64,000 bases of DNA from Changshengia sp963803165 (GTDB lineage: Bacteria > Chloroflexota > Dormibacteria > Aeolococcales > Aeolococcaceae): positions 192,489-256,488 of the forward strand of contig CAWDLK010000006.1 of NCBI GenBank assembly GCA_963803165.1. The letters are read 5' to 3'. Under the pieces are notes generated by a model that ran no database searches, had not been told where the DNA came from, and worked only from the letters and a program-made list of their open reading frames with translations. Below are positions 9,863 to 18,228 of this stretch, in pieces. The number at the start of each line of letters is the position of its first letter. Within the stretch, counting starts at the first letter, position 1. The position numbers and the translations under genes were made by a program.

Positions 9863-10696
9863 TCAGTAGGCGACGGTGCCGGCGCTCTCGGCGGTCTCGG
9901 AGGCGATCAGCGCGTCCACCCTCTCGCGCCGGGACGCGGCGGTCAGCCAGCTCACCTCGCGGCCCCGGGGCGAGGTGGCCATCCACCCCGGCGTCGGGCC
10001 GGTCAGCCAGGTCCAGCGATCGGGCGAGCGGAAGCGAAGCTGCCGCCAGCCCTGCCGCTCCGCGGCCGCCCGGAGGCCCCGATCGGCGTTGACCGCGGTG
10101 GGGTGCCCGACCGCCTGGAGCATCGGGATGTCTCCGCCCCCGTCGCCGTAGGCGAAGGAGCCGTCGAGGTCGACGCGGTGGGCCGCCGCCAGGCGGCGGA
10201 CCGCGTCCACCTTGGCCGTGCCGTGGCAGAGGGACACCATCCCCGTGTAGCGACCGGCGACGATCTCCGCCTCCGAGGCCACCACCCCGTCGGCCCCCAC
10301 GATGCCTCCGAGCTTGTCGATCAGCTCGTGGGTCGAGGCCGACACCAGGAAGACCAGGTGACCGCGGTCGCGGTGCCAGGCGATCAGCTCCAGGGCCTCC
10401 GCGTAGAGCCGGGGGCCGAGGACGCCGGGGATCGCTCGCTCCGCGACCCGGCGCAGCCGTGCCACCTCCATGCCGCGCACCGCCTCGCCGATGCTGCGCA
10501 CCGAGCGCTGGATCTCCTGCTCGTCGAAGCCGTGGGCGCTGAACTGGAGCCCTCGGACCGCGGCGCTGAGCACCGCCCTGCTGGGGAGGAGCCCGGCGCG
10601 CCAGAGCGGCCCGGCCAGCGCCAGCATCGAGGACCCCCGGACCAGGGTCCGGTCGACGTCGAAGAAGGCTGCGATCCGCCAGGGTCGGGGTTCCAT
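9863..10696 (-). CDS. HAD-superfamily IB hydrolase (SerB-like phosphatase)
   Basis: Predicted phosphatase of 277 residues. Motif I is FFDVDRT (Asp13, Asp15) in a subfamily IB context, motif II is in VFLVSAST, and the motif III/IV region reads AYGDGGGDIPML. Relatives hydrolyse phosphoserine or lysophospholipids; the substrate is unknown here. ATG at 10696 is taken; an in-frame ATG at 10705 is the alternative. It diverges from the PrmC-like gene with only 17 bases between start codons, so the two promoters must overlap each other's coding ends. Confidence 0.85.
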   Translation of the reverse strand: MEPRPWRIAAFFDVDRTLVRGSSMLALAGPLWRAGLLPSRAVLSAAVRGLQFSAHGFDEQEIQRSVRSIGEAVRGMEVARLRRVAERAIPGVLGPRLYAEALELIAWHRDRGHLVFLVSASTHELIDKLGGIVGADGVVASEAEIVAGRYTGMVSLCHGTAKVDAVRRLAAAHRVDLDGSFAYGDGGGDIPMLQAVGHPTAVNADRGLRAAAERQGWRQLRFRSPDRWTWLTGPTPGWMATSPRGREVSWLTAASRRERVDALIASETAESAGTVAY

Positions 10697-10699
10697 GGC

Positions 10700-10705
10700 T
10701 ACCAT
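10700..10705 (+). promoter_or_regulatory. -10 box of a likely leaderless promoter (PrmC-like gene)
   Basis: TACCAT, eight bases before the ATG at 10714; it supports that ATG over the later ATG at 10726. Confidence 0.4.
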
Positions 10706-10713
10706 CCGGGCCC

Positions 10714-11607
10714 ATGCAAGCACGAATGGGCATCGACGCGCCGAGAGTAAGCCACCTGTTAACCGAAGGGCGAACTCGTCTTAGGGCCTCGGCGGCGATC
10801 GACCACTGGAGAGCGGCGATCGCCCGGGAGGACGCCGAGGACCTCCTCGCCCTCGCCCTCGGGGTGGAGGTCGAGGCCCTCGACCCCCGGGAGCGGGTGC
10901 CTGGACGGGTGGGGCGCCGCTACCGCGCCTACCTGGAGCGCCGGGCAGACGGCGAGCCCGTGGCCCTCATCCGGGGTGCCGTCGAGTTCGCCGGCCTGAC
11001 CCTCCGGGTGCGACCCGGGGTCTTCGTGCCCCGGCGCACCAGCGAGGTGCTCGCCGAGGCGGCGATCGCCGCGCTCCGCCGCCGCCCGCTCAAGGTGGCG
11101 GTGGACGTGGCCTGTGGGGCCGCCCCCGTGTCCTGCGCGATCGCCGCCGCCCTGCCTGCCGCCGAGGTGTGGGGGCTCGACATCGACCCGGCCGCCGTCC
11201 GCCTGAGCCGGGTCAACGCCCGGCGCCTCGGCCTGGTCAACGCCCGCTTCCGCGTGTCCGACCTCCTCGCCGGGCTGCCCGCACGGCTGCATGGCAAGGT
11301 CGGCGCCATCACCATGCACCCGCCGTACGTGGCGCGCCGGGACGTCCGCGACCTGCCCCGGGAGATCCGCGGATTCGAGCCGCGCCACACCCTGACCGAC
11401 GGGTCGACGGACGGCCTGGGACTCGTGCGGGACCTGGTGGACGCGGCTCCCGACTGGCTCCGCCCCGGCGGGGTGGTGCTGGTGGAGGTGGCGCCCTTCC
11501 TCAGCCGGCCGATCCAGGTGCTGATGCGGCGTGTCGAGCTCGCGGTGACGGTCCAGAGCGACCCGGGCGGGATCACCCGGGTGGTGGGCGGCCGCCTGCC
11601 GCGCTGA
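10714..11607 (+). CDS. PrmC/HemK-like class I methyltransferase with altered NPPY motif
   Basis: SAM-dependent methyltransferase of 297 residues resembling release-factor glutamine N5-methyltransferase. The SAM-binding loop is DVACGAAPVSCAIA (about residues 131-144), with GLDIDPAAV following, and the pre-fold linker FVPRRTSE is typical of PrmC. The catalytic NPPY reads HPPY at 202-205, so the side chain that normally holds the glutamine amide is changed. The downstream EPRHTLTDGSTDGL region is PrmC-like. It may be a paralogue with another substrate. The first 20 residues are uncertain because the sequence holds a CGAACTC heptamer at about 10770, the string linked to frameshifts elsewhere. Confidence 0.72.
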   Translation: MQARMGIDAPRVSHLLTEGRTRLRASAAIDHWRAAIAREDAEDLLALALGVEVEALDPRERVPGRVGRRYRAYLERRADGEPVALIRGAVEFAGLTLRVRPGVFVPRRTSEVLAEAAIAALRRRPLKVAVDVACGAAPVSCAIAAALPAAEVWGLDIDPAAVRLSRVNARRLGLVNARFRVSDLLAGLPARLHGKVGAITMHPPYVARRDVRDLPREIRGFEPRHTLTDGSTDGLGLVRDLVDAAPDWLRPGGVVLVEVAPFLSRPIQVLMRRVELAVTVQSDPGGITRVVGGRLPR

Positions 11608-11610
11608 CCG

Positions 11611-12270
11611 TCAGCCGCCTCCGAGATCCACTCCGGCGGCGCTCAACGCCTCGGTCGCCGGGGTCAGCGCCTCGACTCCCCGGAGCGCCAGGTCGTGGTC
11701 GCCGCCGGCGATGCCCTCGGCGATCTCCGCCCCCGCGGTCGCGTAGTCCCGGAAGGCGGTGCGCAGCTCGGCATCGGCGGCCTTCTCGCCCGACGTCACC
11801 GGGTGCTGCCCGCCGATGTCGGCGAGTGCGCCCTCCGCGGCGAGGGCCAGGTCGCGGGCGGCGCTCTCGCAGCTCAGCCCCGCGGGGCTCGCGCACACGG
11901 GGTCCATCGCCGCCAGCGGGGTGAGGACCCGGCAGATGTCCGCCGTGGCCGCCGCGGCGTACGCGTCGACCGGACTGCCCCCGCCGCAGTCGGTCGCGGG
12001 GTCGACGGGGGGCTCCCCCGAGGAGGCGGGCGCCGAGACGCTGGGGAGGGGCAGGGCGGTCGCGGGAAGGGGGGTGGGGGTGGTGCTGCTCGCAGTGGGG
12101 GCCGGGCTGCGGCTGACCAGGAGATAGGTGCCACCTCCGGCCGCGCCCGCGATCACGGTCCCGCCCAGGATCGCCAGCGCGATCTTCCACGCTGGCGCCG
12201 CCCTCGGCTCCGGCCCCGGTGGTGGTGGCGGCGGGGTGGGGGGGGACGGCGGGGGGACCTGGTCGCTCAC
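11611..12270 (-). CDS. Hypothetical membrane-anchored extracytoplasmic protein
   Basis: Protein of 219 residues: a Pro-rich N-terminus, one transmembrane helix (about residues 29-52, AWKIALAILGGTVIAGAAGG), a Ser/Thr/Pro linker, then an Ala-rich helical domain with five cysteines (for example DCGGG, DICRV, PVCAS, LSCES). The topology suggests a cytoplasmic tail and an external domain stabilised by disulfides. I do not recognise a family. It converges with the PrmC-like gene, three bases between stops. Confidence 0.7.
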   Translation of the reverse strand: MSDQVPPPSPPTPPPPPPGPEPRAAPAWKIALAILGGTVIAGAAGGGTYLLVSRSPAPTASSTTPTPLPATALPLPSVSAPASSGEPPVDPATDCGGGSPVDAYAAAATADICRVLTPLAAMDPVCASPAGLSCESAARDLALAAEGALADIGGQHPVTSGEKAADAELRTAFRDYATAGAEIAEGIAGGDHDLALRGVEALTPATEALSAAGVDLGGG

Positions 12271-12343
12271 GAGCTCCGGCCGAGTCTGCGCGCGCGCCGC
12301 GCCCGGACGCCCGCCGCCGCCCGAGGGGTGCCCGCAGCGGCCG

Positions 12344-12349
12344 TATACT
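12344..12349 (+). promoter_or_regulatory. -10 box of the tRNA-Arg promoter
   Basis: TATACT, 12 bases before the mature tRNA 5' end; a clear -35 box is not visible. Confidence 0.5.
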
Positions 12350-12361
12350 CGATTCCAGCGT

Positions 12362-12434
<73 letters not shown>

Positions 12435-12497
12435 CTCCTCTCTCCACGGCCGCCGGCGTGCCCGTCTCCCCGCACCCTCCGCGCAGCCCGGTGATCG

Positions 12498-12522
12498 TTC
12501 GTCACGAGATATTCGTCACGAA
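12498..12522. repeat. Two tandem TTCGTCACGA elements, 14 bp apart
   Basis: TTCGTCACGA at 12498-12507 and TTCGTCACGAA at 12512-12522. Each matches a self-palindromic 11-mer, TTCGTSACGAA. A related pair with the same 14-bp pitch lies at 47353-47377. The region lies between the tRNA and the 3' end of the convergent membrane-protein gene, so what it would control is unclear. Confidence 0.5.
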
Positions 12523-12603
12523 CGGCAGCCCTCCAACCCCTGCCCCCGCCCCGCTGCGTGCTCGGTGCGATCGGCGCGGACCCGGCGGGTCGGGCCGGTC
12601 GGC

Positions 12604-13074
12604 TCAGACGAGGACGCGTTCGACGACCCGCTGCCGCCTGCCGCTCCCGGACAGCCCCGCGACCCGCACCACCTGCGACCCGACGGCGGTGGCGAGGACG
12701 GCGACCAGGAGGTCGCTCCAGCGAAGGGTCAGGCCCGAGATCCTTGGAACGCTGGCGAAGATGCCGTCGAAGGGCCCGGACAGCCAGGATCCCGCGATGA
12801 AGATCAGGTGGGCGACGCCGCTGTTGCTCGCCGCGATGATGCGGAAGACGAAGTCGAGGCCGACCACGGCGTCGATGACCCCGACGACCAGCCAGATCAC
12901 CTGCTTGAGCCGGTGCTCGGCCACGGACCTGACCAGCTGCACGTGGGCGCGCCGCGGAGCCGCCGCGCCTTCCGGCGCGGTCCCGCGCAGGGCGCCGGGG
13001 GCTCGGGGCTGGGGCGCCGCCGCCGGCGCCTCCTGCTCCCCCTCGTCGATCTCGGGTGCTCTCTGCATGATCAT
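12604..13074 (-). CDS. Membrane protein, YggT-like
   Basis: Protein of 156 residues with a charged, Ala/Pro-rich N-terminus (about 50 residues), then two or three hydrophobic segments. The order, helix, amphipathic linker with GPFDGIFASVPR, then SDLLVAVLATAVGSQVV, resembles half of a YggT family protein, a group of small membrane proteins of poorly known function linked to cell division and osmotic stress. The assignment is by pattern only. ATG at 13074; a second in-frame ATG at 13068 is possible. Confidence 0.55.
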   Translation of the reverse strand: MIMQRAPEIDEGEQEAPAAAPQPRAPGALRGTAPEGAAAPRRAHVQLVRSVAEHRLKQVIWLVVGVIDAVVGLDFVFRIIAASNSGVAHLIFIAGSWLSGPFDGIFASVPRISGLTLRWSDLLVAVLATAVGSQVVRVAGLSGSGRRQRVVERVLV

Positions 13075-13111
13075 CGGCTCTGCCCTCCCGTGCGCCGGCC
13101 CGCCGCGGGCG

Positions 13112-13160
13112 CCTTGATCGGCGCACTTGATATCAAAACTGATGATAGCAGCGCTGTAAC
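13112..13160 (-). promoter_or_regulatory. Promoter region of the YggT-like gene with palindrome TTGATATCAA
   Basis: An A/T-rich island in GC-rich DNA. On the minus strand TTACAG followed by an 18-base spacer and TGATAT form a plausible promoter. The perfect 10-bp palindrome TTGATATCAA at 13127-13136 overlaps the -10 region and could be an operator. Confidence 0.4.
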
Positions 13161-13201
13161 ACATCCGTCCCAGGTGGTGGCAGTGAATCCGGCTCGGCCG
13201 G

Positions 13202-14077
13202 TCACCACCACTCGAACGGCCGGCCATCCCACTCGTCGAGGCGGGGATACCAGGGGTGGGCGGCGAGCTCCTCCAGCCTGCCCTCGAAGGCGTCGACCTC
13301 GGTGGCGGTGAGGAGCGTGCGGAGGGCGCCGCGGAGCTCCTCGCGCGAGTCCCCGCCGGCCAGCCGCCGCACCAGCTCGGCGTCCTCGGGGTCGAGGTCG
13401 CTCCCCCCGAGGCCGAGGAGCACGGTCCGCTGGCGGGGGTAGGGGAGGAAGGTGAGGGCGTTGTCGATCCCCCAGAGGTGCCCCCCGGCATCGAGGAGCA
13501 GATGGGCCCGCTTGCGGTCGGCGTTGTTGGCCAGGACGTCGAAGGCCGCGACCCGGTGGAGCTGCGCCTCGACGCCGGCGCTCTCGGTGTCGGAGAGCGG
13601 CCCCTCCGCCGGGTGGATGTAGAGCTGCACGCTTCCCGGACCCAGCGGCCCGTCGCGGAGGCCGGTGGGCGGGACCACCTCCATCCGCGCCGCCGCGCTC
13701 AGCAGGTAGGCGGCCCGCTCTCGGAGGTGGAGGGTGTGACGGGCGAAGTCGTGGAGCGGGCGCTCGCCGCGCGCCGGCTTGTAGATCGCCCGCATCGGCT
13801 GGTCGGTGGCGTGGGGGTCGGGGGCGTCGAGCTCGAGGAGGTAGACGGCGTTGCTCGAGTTGACGACCCTGCCCATGGCCCGCAGCGGCGCGGTGGCCAG
13901 CTGCTCCAGGACGGCCGCGTCGGTGCCGGAGGCCAGCGCCGCGATCTCCTGAGCGGCGACCCGGAAGCGGCGCTGGGCTGCGCTCGAGTTGGGGTCGCCG
14001 GCGAGGCGTCCGAGCCGCGCGCCGGCACCCGGGTCGAGGTGACGGCGATGCCGGCGCCGGGCCGGCTCCACGTCCAT
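13202..14077 (-). CDS. SCO1664-type protein with PI3/PI4-kinase-like fold
   Basis: Protein of 291 residues resembling a group annotated in actinobacteria as the SCO1664 family, which has a fold related to phosphatidylinositol kinases. Supporting pieces are MRAIYKPARGERPL (nucleotide-binding Lys), an ADRKRAHLLLD catalytic-loop-like segment and WGIDNALTF, comparable to the DFG region. In other genomes such genes often sit near uncharacterised neighbours; the substrate is unknown. ATG at 14077. The stop lies 127 bases upstream of the start of the YggT-like gene on the same strand. Confidence 0.65.
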   Translation of the reverse strand: MDVEPARRRHRRHLDPGAGARLGRLAGDPNSSAAQRRFRVAAQEIAALASGTDAAVLEQLATAPLRAMGRVVNSSNAVYLLELDAPDPHATDQPMRAIYKPARGERPLHDFARHTLHLRERAAYLLSAAARMEVVPPTGLRDGPLGPGSVQLYIHPAEGPLSDTESAGVEAQLHRVAAFDVLANNADRKRAHLLLDAGGHLWGIDNALTFLPYPRQRTVLLGLGGSDLDPEDAELVRRLAGGDSREELRGALRTLLTATEVDAFEGRLEELAAHPWYPRLDEWDGRPFEWW

Positions 14078-14126
14078 GCAGGGATGCTAGCCCGGCCCGC
14101 CGGCCTGGACCGCCGATCCGCTCCCC

Positions 14127-14501
14127 TCAGCGCCGGCGGCGCGCGCCGATGACGACCTGCACGACGACCGCGCCGACCAGTGTCAGGATTCCCAGCAGCA
14201 GCAGGACCGGCCCCATCCCCGCCGTGGTCGGGCCGCCGAGGCCGGCGGTCAGCAGGAGGACCGCGATCGCGATCAGCGCGACATTGGTGACCCAGCGCTG
14301 CCACCTCAGGGGTGTCCGGCCGCCCAGGGTGCTCAGGACGTCGTCATCCCTTCGACGCCGGCGGCCACGCCGCCCGCCCGGCTCGCCGCCCCCATCGGGA
14401 AGATCGGTGCGCTCGAGCTGCGACCACCACTCCGGGGGCACGTTGGTGGGCCGTGAGTCCGGGGGGTGTCCGTGGGTCGGACGGTAATTGTCGTCAGGCA
14501 T
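14127..14501 (-). CDS. Hypothetical small membrane protein
   Basis: Protein of 124 residues: a hydrophilic N-terminus with an Arg-rich stretch (about residues 48-56), then two closely spaced transmembrane helices (WVTNVALIAIAVLLLTAG and a second near residues 100-118) and a basic C-terminal tail. The helical-hairpin layout gives no function. ATG at 14501 begins MPDDNYRP; longer upstream starts have a shadow-like composition. It precedes the SCO1664-type gene by 49 bases and could share its transcript. Confidence 0.65.
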   Translation of the reverse strand: MPDDNYRPTHGHPPDSRPTNVPPEWWSQLERTDLPDGGGEPGGRRGRRRRRDDDVLSTLGGRTPLRWQRWVTNVALIAIAVLLLTAGLGGPTTAGMGPVLLLLGILTLVGAVVVQVVIGARRRR

Positions 14502-14670
14502 CACGTCCCACTGCGCACGACGTCCGTCCCGCCGTCGGAGACGTTGAATACGATTGGCGGCCGCACAGCGATGATACCCCGGGTGCCTCGCGGGGGCCAG
14601 CGCCGCGTCCGCCGCCACGCCGCGGCGCACCAGCCGGGTCGCGGGGAATCGGGACCATGGGAGGACGCCG

Positions 14671-15327
14671 ATGGGCAACGCTGACGGAGCTCACGGCGGG
14701 GCCGCGCTGCTGGCCCTCCAGGTCGCGCAGCGCGCCTGCACACGCTGTGTGGAGGCGGGCTTCCTCGGCGCGGCCCATCCTGTCTTCAGCGGCCGTGCGG
14801 GACAGCGAATGCTGCTGGTCGGTCAGGCTCCGGGGCCGGTCGAGCACGATCGCACCCGGCCCTTCGCCGGACGCGCCGGGCGGCAGCTGATGCGGTGGTT
14901 CGAGCGCGGCGGCTTCGCCGGTGAGGAGGACGTCCGCCGCCGCGTGTACATGACCTCCATGACCACCTGCTTCCCCGGTCGCACCGCCGACGGGCGCGGC
15001 GACCGCCGGCCCGGCTCCCGCGAGGTGGCGCTCTGCTCGGAGTGGCTGGACGGCGTCCTGCGCATCCTCGCACCACGGCTGGTGATCCCCATCGGCGGTC
15101 TCGCCCTGGCACGCTTCCTGCCCGGCCGCGGTCTGGAGGACGCCATCGGCCGGCTCTTCGACGGCTCGGGGGCGGAGATCGACGCGCCTCGGGGCGCCCC
15201 GGTGCTGCTCCCCCTGCCCCATCCCTCGGGGCAGAGCCGCTGGCTGAACGACCCGGCGCACGCCGGCCGCCTGGAGCGCGCGCTCGCCCGATTGCCCGAG
15301 CTGGCGCACTGGGCGGAATCCGGGTGA
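14671..15327 (+). CDS. Uracil-DNA glycosylase family protein, Fe-S type (family 4/5-like)
   Basis: Base-excision repair enzyme of 218 residues. The active-site motif reads GQAPGPVEHDRTRPFAG (from about residue 51), as in family 4/5 glycosylases. Four cysteines are suitably spaced for a 4Fe-4S cluster: C23 and C26 in CTRC, C100 in TTCFPG and C122 in LCSEWL. The C-terminal motif reads PLPHPSGQSRW. ATG at 14671 is preceded by GGGAGGA, one of the better Shine-Dalgarno sequences in the window. Confidence 0.85.
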   Translation: MGNADGAHGGAALLALQVAQRACTRCVEAGFLGAAHPVFSGRAGQRMLLVGQAPGPVEHDRTRPFAGRAGRQLMRWFERGGFAGEEDVRRRVYMTSMTTCFPGRTADGRGDRRPGSREVALCSEWLDGVLRILAPRLVIPIGGLALARFLPGRGLEDAIGRLFDGSGAEIDAPRGAPVLLPLPHPSGQSRWLNDPAHAGRLERALARLPELAHWAESG

Positions 15328-15338
15328 GCGGGCGATGC

Positions 15339-15344
15339 TATGAT
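15339..15344 (+). promoter_or_regulatory. -10 box TATGAT upstream of the 15390 gene
   Basis: TATGAT lies about 45 bases before the GTG at 15390, giving a short leader that includes a T-run and the purine-rich stretch GAGAGACAGGG. Confidence 0.4.
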
Positions 15345-15389
15345 CGGTCGCTGTTTTTGCAGCCGCACAGTGAGAGACAGGGCGCCTCC

Positions 15390-15863
15390 GTGCCCGACAG
15401 CGAATCCACGCCGACGCCGACCGTCAGCGCAGAGGTCAAGGACGCCGAGGACATCCTCGAGCGGATCTTCACGCCGCGGCCCAAGGCGAGTCCCGCGGAG
15501 CAGGCGGAGCGGGTCCTGCGCAGGCCCCGCCGGGTGGTCTATTGCGCCATCAGCAATCGCAACTTCTATTGGCGCCAGCACATCACCAAGTTCGTGCTCG
15601 ACGAGGGCTCGGTGCCCATCGTCCCCTTCATGCTCTTCGACTACTACCTCCTGCACACCGTGCCCAAGGAGACGGTGCGGGAGGCGTTCAACAACCTCAT
15701 CGTCAAGTCCGACGAGATGTGGGTTTTCGGCACCATCTCCCTGGGCGTCAAGGTGCAGGTGGGGATCGCCAAGCGGCTCCACAAGCCGGTCCGCTACTAC
15801 GACATCACCGACCTCCCCTATCGGGTCGTCTCCGTCCCTGAGGCGATGGTCCGCGAGGAATGA
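15390..15863 (+). CDS. Conserved-looking protein of unknown function
   Basis: Protein of 157 residues. After a hydrophilic N-terminus (about 45 residues) the sequence VVYCAISNRNFYWRQHI opens an alpha/beta domain with a DEMWVFG strand and a final strand before RYYDITDLPYRVVSV. The layout is reminiscent of nucleoside 2-deoxyribosyltransferase-like or DUF4406-like folds, but I cannot confirm it. GTG at 15390 is the only in-frame start downstream of the promoter-like TATGAT. Its stop overlaps the ATG of a glutamine amidotransferase by four bases, so the two probably work together. Confidence 0.72.
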   Translation: MPDSESTPTPTVSAEVKDAEDILERIFTPRPKASPAEQAERVLRRPRRVVYCAISNRNFYWRQHITKFVLDEGSVPIVPFMLFDYYLLHTVPKETVREAFNNLIVKSDEMWVFGTISLGVKVQVGIAKRLHKPVRYYDITDLPYRVVSVPEAMVREE

Positions 15864-16553
15864 GCACGGGAGCGGTGGAGGCGGCACGACCTCCGCTGCT
15901 GGCGGTCATCGAGCACATCGAGGACGAGGGCCCGGGCCTGATCGCCGAGATCGCGACCGCCCTGGGTGTCGAGGTGCGGCGGATCACGGCGAGCGACCCG
16001 CTTCCCGACCTCGAACTCGGTGTCGGCGCTGGTGGTGATGGGCGGGCCCCAGTCCGTGCACGCGCCCGACCAGCGGCTCCGCGACGAGGTGGCGCTGCTC
16101 CACGCGGGTGTCACCCGCGCCCTGCCCATCCTCGGTGTCTGCCTCGGCGCCCAGCTTCTCGCCGCCGCCTGCGGGGCCGTGGTGCGGCCCGGGGAGAGAG
16201 GGGAGGAGGTTGGCCTCGGATCGGTCACCCTCACCGCGCCCGGCCGCGACGACCCCGTCTTCGCCGGCTGCGCCGAGCTCCTCCCCGTCCTCCACTGGCA
16301 CGGCGACACCTTCGACCTCCCCCGCGGCGCGTGCCACCTGGCCCGCAGCACCGTCTACGTCAACCAGGGGTTCCGTCTGGGGCGGGCGTACGGCCTCCAG
16401 TTCCACGTCGAGGTGGATGCCCGGCTCCTCCACGACTGGTCGCGGCGCATCGTCCTCCCCGCCGAGGCCGGCGCCTGGCTGCTGCGCACCGATCCGGAGC
16501 GGCGGGGAGTGCTGGCCCGCTGGCTGTGGCAGGCACTCGACGCCGTCCCCTGA
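15860..16553 (+). pseudogene. Class I glutamine amidotransferase (GuaA-N-like), +1 frameshift
   Basis: A DJ-1/GATase-fold protein of about 230 residues if the frame is restored. The first frame gives LLAVIEHIEDEGPGLIAEIA up to DPLPDLE. The other continues ALVVMGGPQSV, then LGVCLGAQLLA with the nucleophilic Cys, LHWHGDTFDLP and the His/Glu pair in LQFHVEVD, ending at 16553. One extra base at 16014-16015 (CGAACTC for CGACTC) explains the break and gives DLDSVSALVV. Such stand-alone amidotransferases hydrolyse glutamine or gamma-glutamyl compounds. It overlaps the preceding gene by ATGA. Confidence 0.8.
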
Positions 16554-16589
16554 CCGGAGCGTCGCCGGCGCCCGGGTGTCTCCCCTCGC

Positions 16590-16832
16590 TCAGCGCCAGC
16601 GGCGGCGCATCTCCTCCGGCCACTCGGGGAAGTAGCGGGCGATGACGCTGAGGTCGAAGCGCGGCAGGATCGATCCTGCGGGCTCGCGCGCCAGCAGGAA
16701 GTCGAAGGATGCGCGCACCAGCGTCTCCGGGTCGGGGGCGCCGAGCTCCGCCACCAGCGGCTCCGGCGCGGTCACCAGGCACTCGTGCCCGTCGACCGCG
16801 ACGTGGAACCCCCGGCCGCCCTCGGCACGCAC
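16590..16832 (-). CDS. Small hypothetical protein
   Basis: Protein of 80 residues from a GTG start, soluble, with a beta-rich opening (GFHVAVDGHECLVTAPEP) and a helical, Arg/Trp-rich end (YFPEWPEEMRRRWR). The size and start-to-end pattern look like a small regulatory or accessory protein. It begins 25 bases after the kelch gene stop on the same strand, so it may be co-transcribed. No family recognised. Confidence 0.6.
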   Translation of the reverse strand: MRAEGGRGFHVAVDGHECLVTAPEPLVAELGAPDPETLVRASFDFLLAREPAGSILPRFDLSVIARYFPEWPEEMRRRWR

Positions 16833-16856
16833 CTCGATCAGCGCCGCCCGGCCATC

Positions 16857-18176
16857 CTAGGTCGTGGCCCGCGGGGTCCCCGCCGCCGTGGTGTCGCGGA
16901 GCGTCCAGCTCCCGTCCCAGGTCCAGGTGTCCGGCACGGCGTCGCCGCCACAGCCGGCGCACATGCCGCCGAAGAGGACGACCTGGCCGTCACCGGCGTC
17001 GTAGGTGACCGCCGAGTCCCCCACCACCGGGCTGGAGGACACCTCGCTGAGGCCGCCGGGTTGGCTCCTCCAGAGGTAGGTGCCCTGGGAGGTGACGACC
17101 AGGGCGCCGCCGCCCGAGGTGGTCACCTCCCAGGCGCCGCTCAGCACCGGGGCCGGCGGGGTGGCGCCCGCGGTCCACGTGGACCCGGTCCAGGACCACA
17201 CCGGCGGCGTGGCGGCGGTCGCCCCGGTCGCATCGCAGCCGCCCGCGGCGGTGAAGAGGTCCAGGGTCCCGGCTCGCGGGTCGTAGGCAAGGCTGGCCGC
17301 GGCCGCCGGGGGTGGGGATGCCGCCGGGTGGAGCAGGACCCAGGCGGCACCGCCCCACCGCCAGGTGTCGGTCCCCTGGCACCCCTCGCGGGTGGTGACC
17401 AGGATGAGCTGCCCGGTGGCGTCGTCGGTGGCCAGCGCGGTCGGCGCGTCTGAGGAGGGGAGGCCGCCGGCCGGCTGGGGGCTCCAGGTGGACCCGTCCC
17501 AGGTCCAGGTGAGCCCGCTCTCCTCGAGGCGGTTCCCCCCGGTGCTGATATCCCCCCCGGTCAGCACCAGGCGCCGGCTGGACGGGTCGTAGCCGAGCAG
17601 GGCGCCGCTCAGGCCGGGCGGCGAGGTCGCCGGGTCCAGCTGGCTCCATCGCGTCCCATCCCAGCTCCAGGTGTCGGAGAGGGTGCTCAGCCCCTCACTC
17701 CCGATCACCAGCCCGCCGAAGAGGACGACCTCCCCGCCGGTGGGGTCGTAGGCCATGGCCGCGTCGTCCCGGGCCGAGGGTCGGAGCTGGGGCGGGAGCG
17801 GAAGGGTGACCGCCTGCGGTGCCGGGGTCGCCGCCACCGTGGGATGGCGGGTACCGGACCACGGGGCGAGGCTGAACGCAGCCGCTCCGACCAGGATCGC
17901 CAGGGCCATGCCGGTGGCCGCCCCGCGGCGGGTGATCCGGAACGACCGTTCCCGGGTCGGGACGCCGGCGAAATCCTCGTCGGGGGGATCCGGCTGCCCC
18001 TCTCCGCCGCCCTGGCGGTCCGAGCTTGCAGCGGGCGGCCTGGCGGTCGCGGAGAGGGCGCGGCGCAGCCGCCGGGCCGGGTGGCGGGCATCCTCGTCCG
18101 TGCCGCCCGAGGCCGCTGGCCCGCCGCGGCCGGGTGGGGGCTCTCCTCCGGCGCCGCTCGTGTCGATGTCGGTCAT
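16857..18176 (-). CDS. Membrane-anchored kelch-repeat beta-propeller protein
   Basis: Protein of about 439 residues: a hydrophilic cytoplasmic region, one transmembrane helix near residues 86-106 (MALAILVGAAAFSL), then an external region of five repeats. Each repeat has the pattern YDP...VVLFGG...TWSWDG..W, seen clearly at MAYDPTGGEVVLFGG, LGYDPSSRRLVLTGG, ATDDATGQLILV, AYDPRAGTLDLF and TYDAGDGQVVLFGG. Two or three may be degenerate. Kelch propellers bind proteins or glycans. ATG at 18176 is preferred to the ATG at 18197. Confidence 0.75.
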   Translation of the reverse strand: MTDIDTSGAGGEPPPGRGGPAASGGTDEDARHPARRLRRALSATARPPAASSDRQGGGEGQPDPPDEDFAGVPTRERSFRITRRGAATGMALAILVGAAAFSLAPWSGTRHPTVAATPAPQAVTLPLPPQLRPSARDDAAMAYDPTGGEVVLFGGLVIGSEGLSTLSDTWSWDGTRWSQLDPATSPPGLSGALLGYDPSSRRLVLTGGDISTGGNRLEESGLTWTWDGSTWSPQPAGGLPSSDAPTALATDDATGQLILVTTREGCQGTDTWRWGGAAWVLLHPAASPPPAAAASLAYDPRAGTLDLFTAAGGCDATGATAATPPVWSWTGSTWTAGATPPAPVLSGAWEVTTSGGGALVVTSQGTYLWRSQPGGLSEVSSSPVVGDSAVTYDAGDGQVVLFGGMCAGCGGDAVPDTWTWDGSWTLRDTTAAGTPRATT

Positions 18177-18228
18177 GGCATCGCGTCCGTGGCCCAACGG
18201 TACCCCGGCGGCGGTGCCGGAGCGCCGG

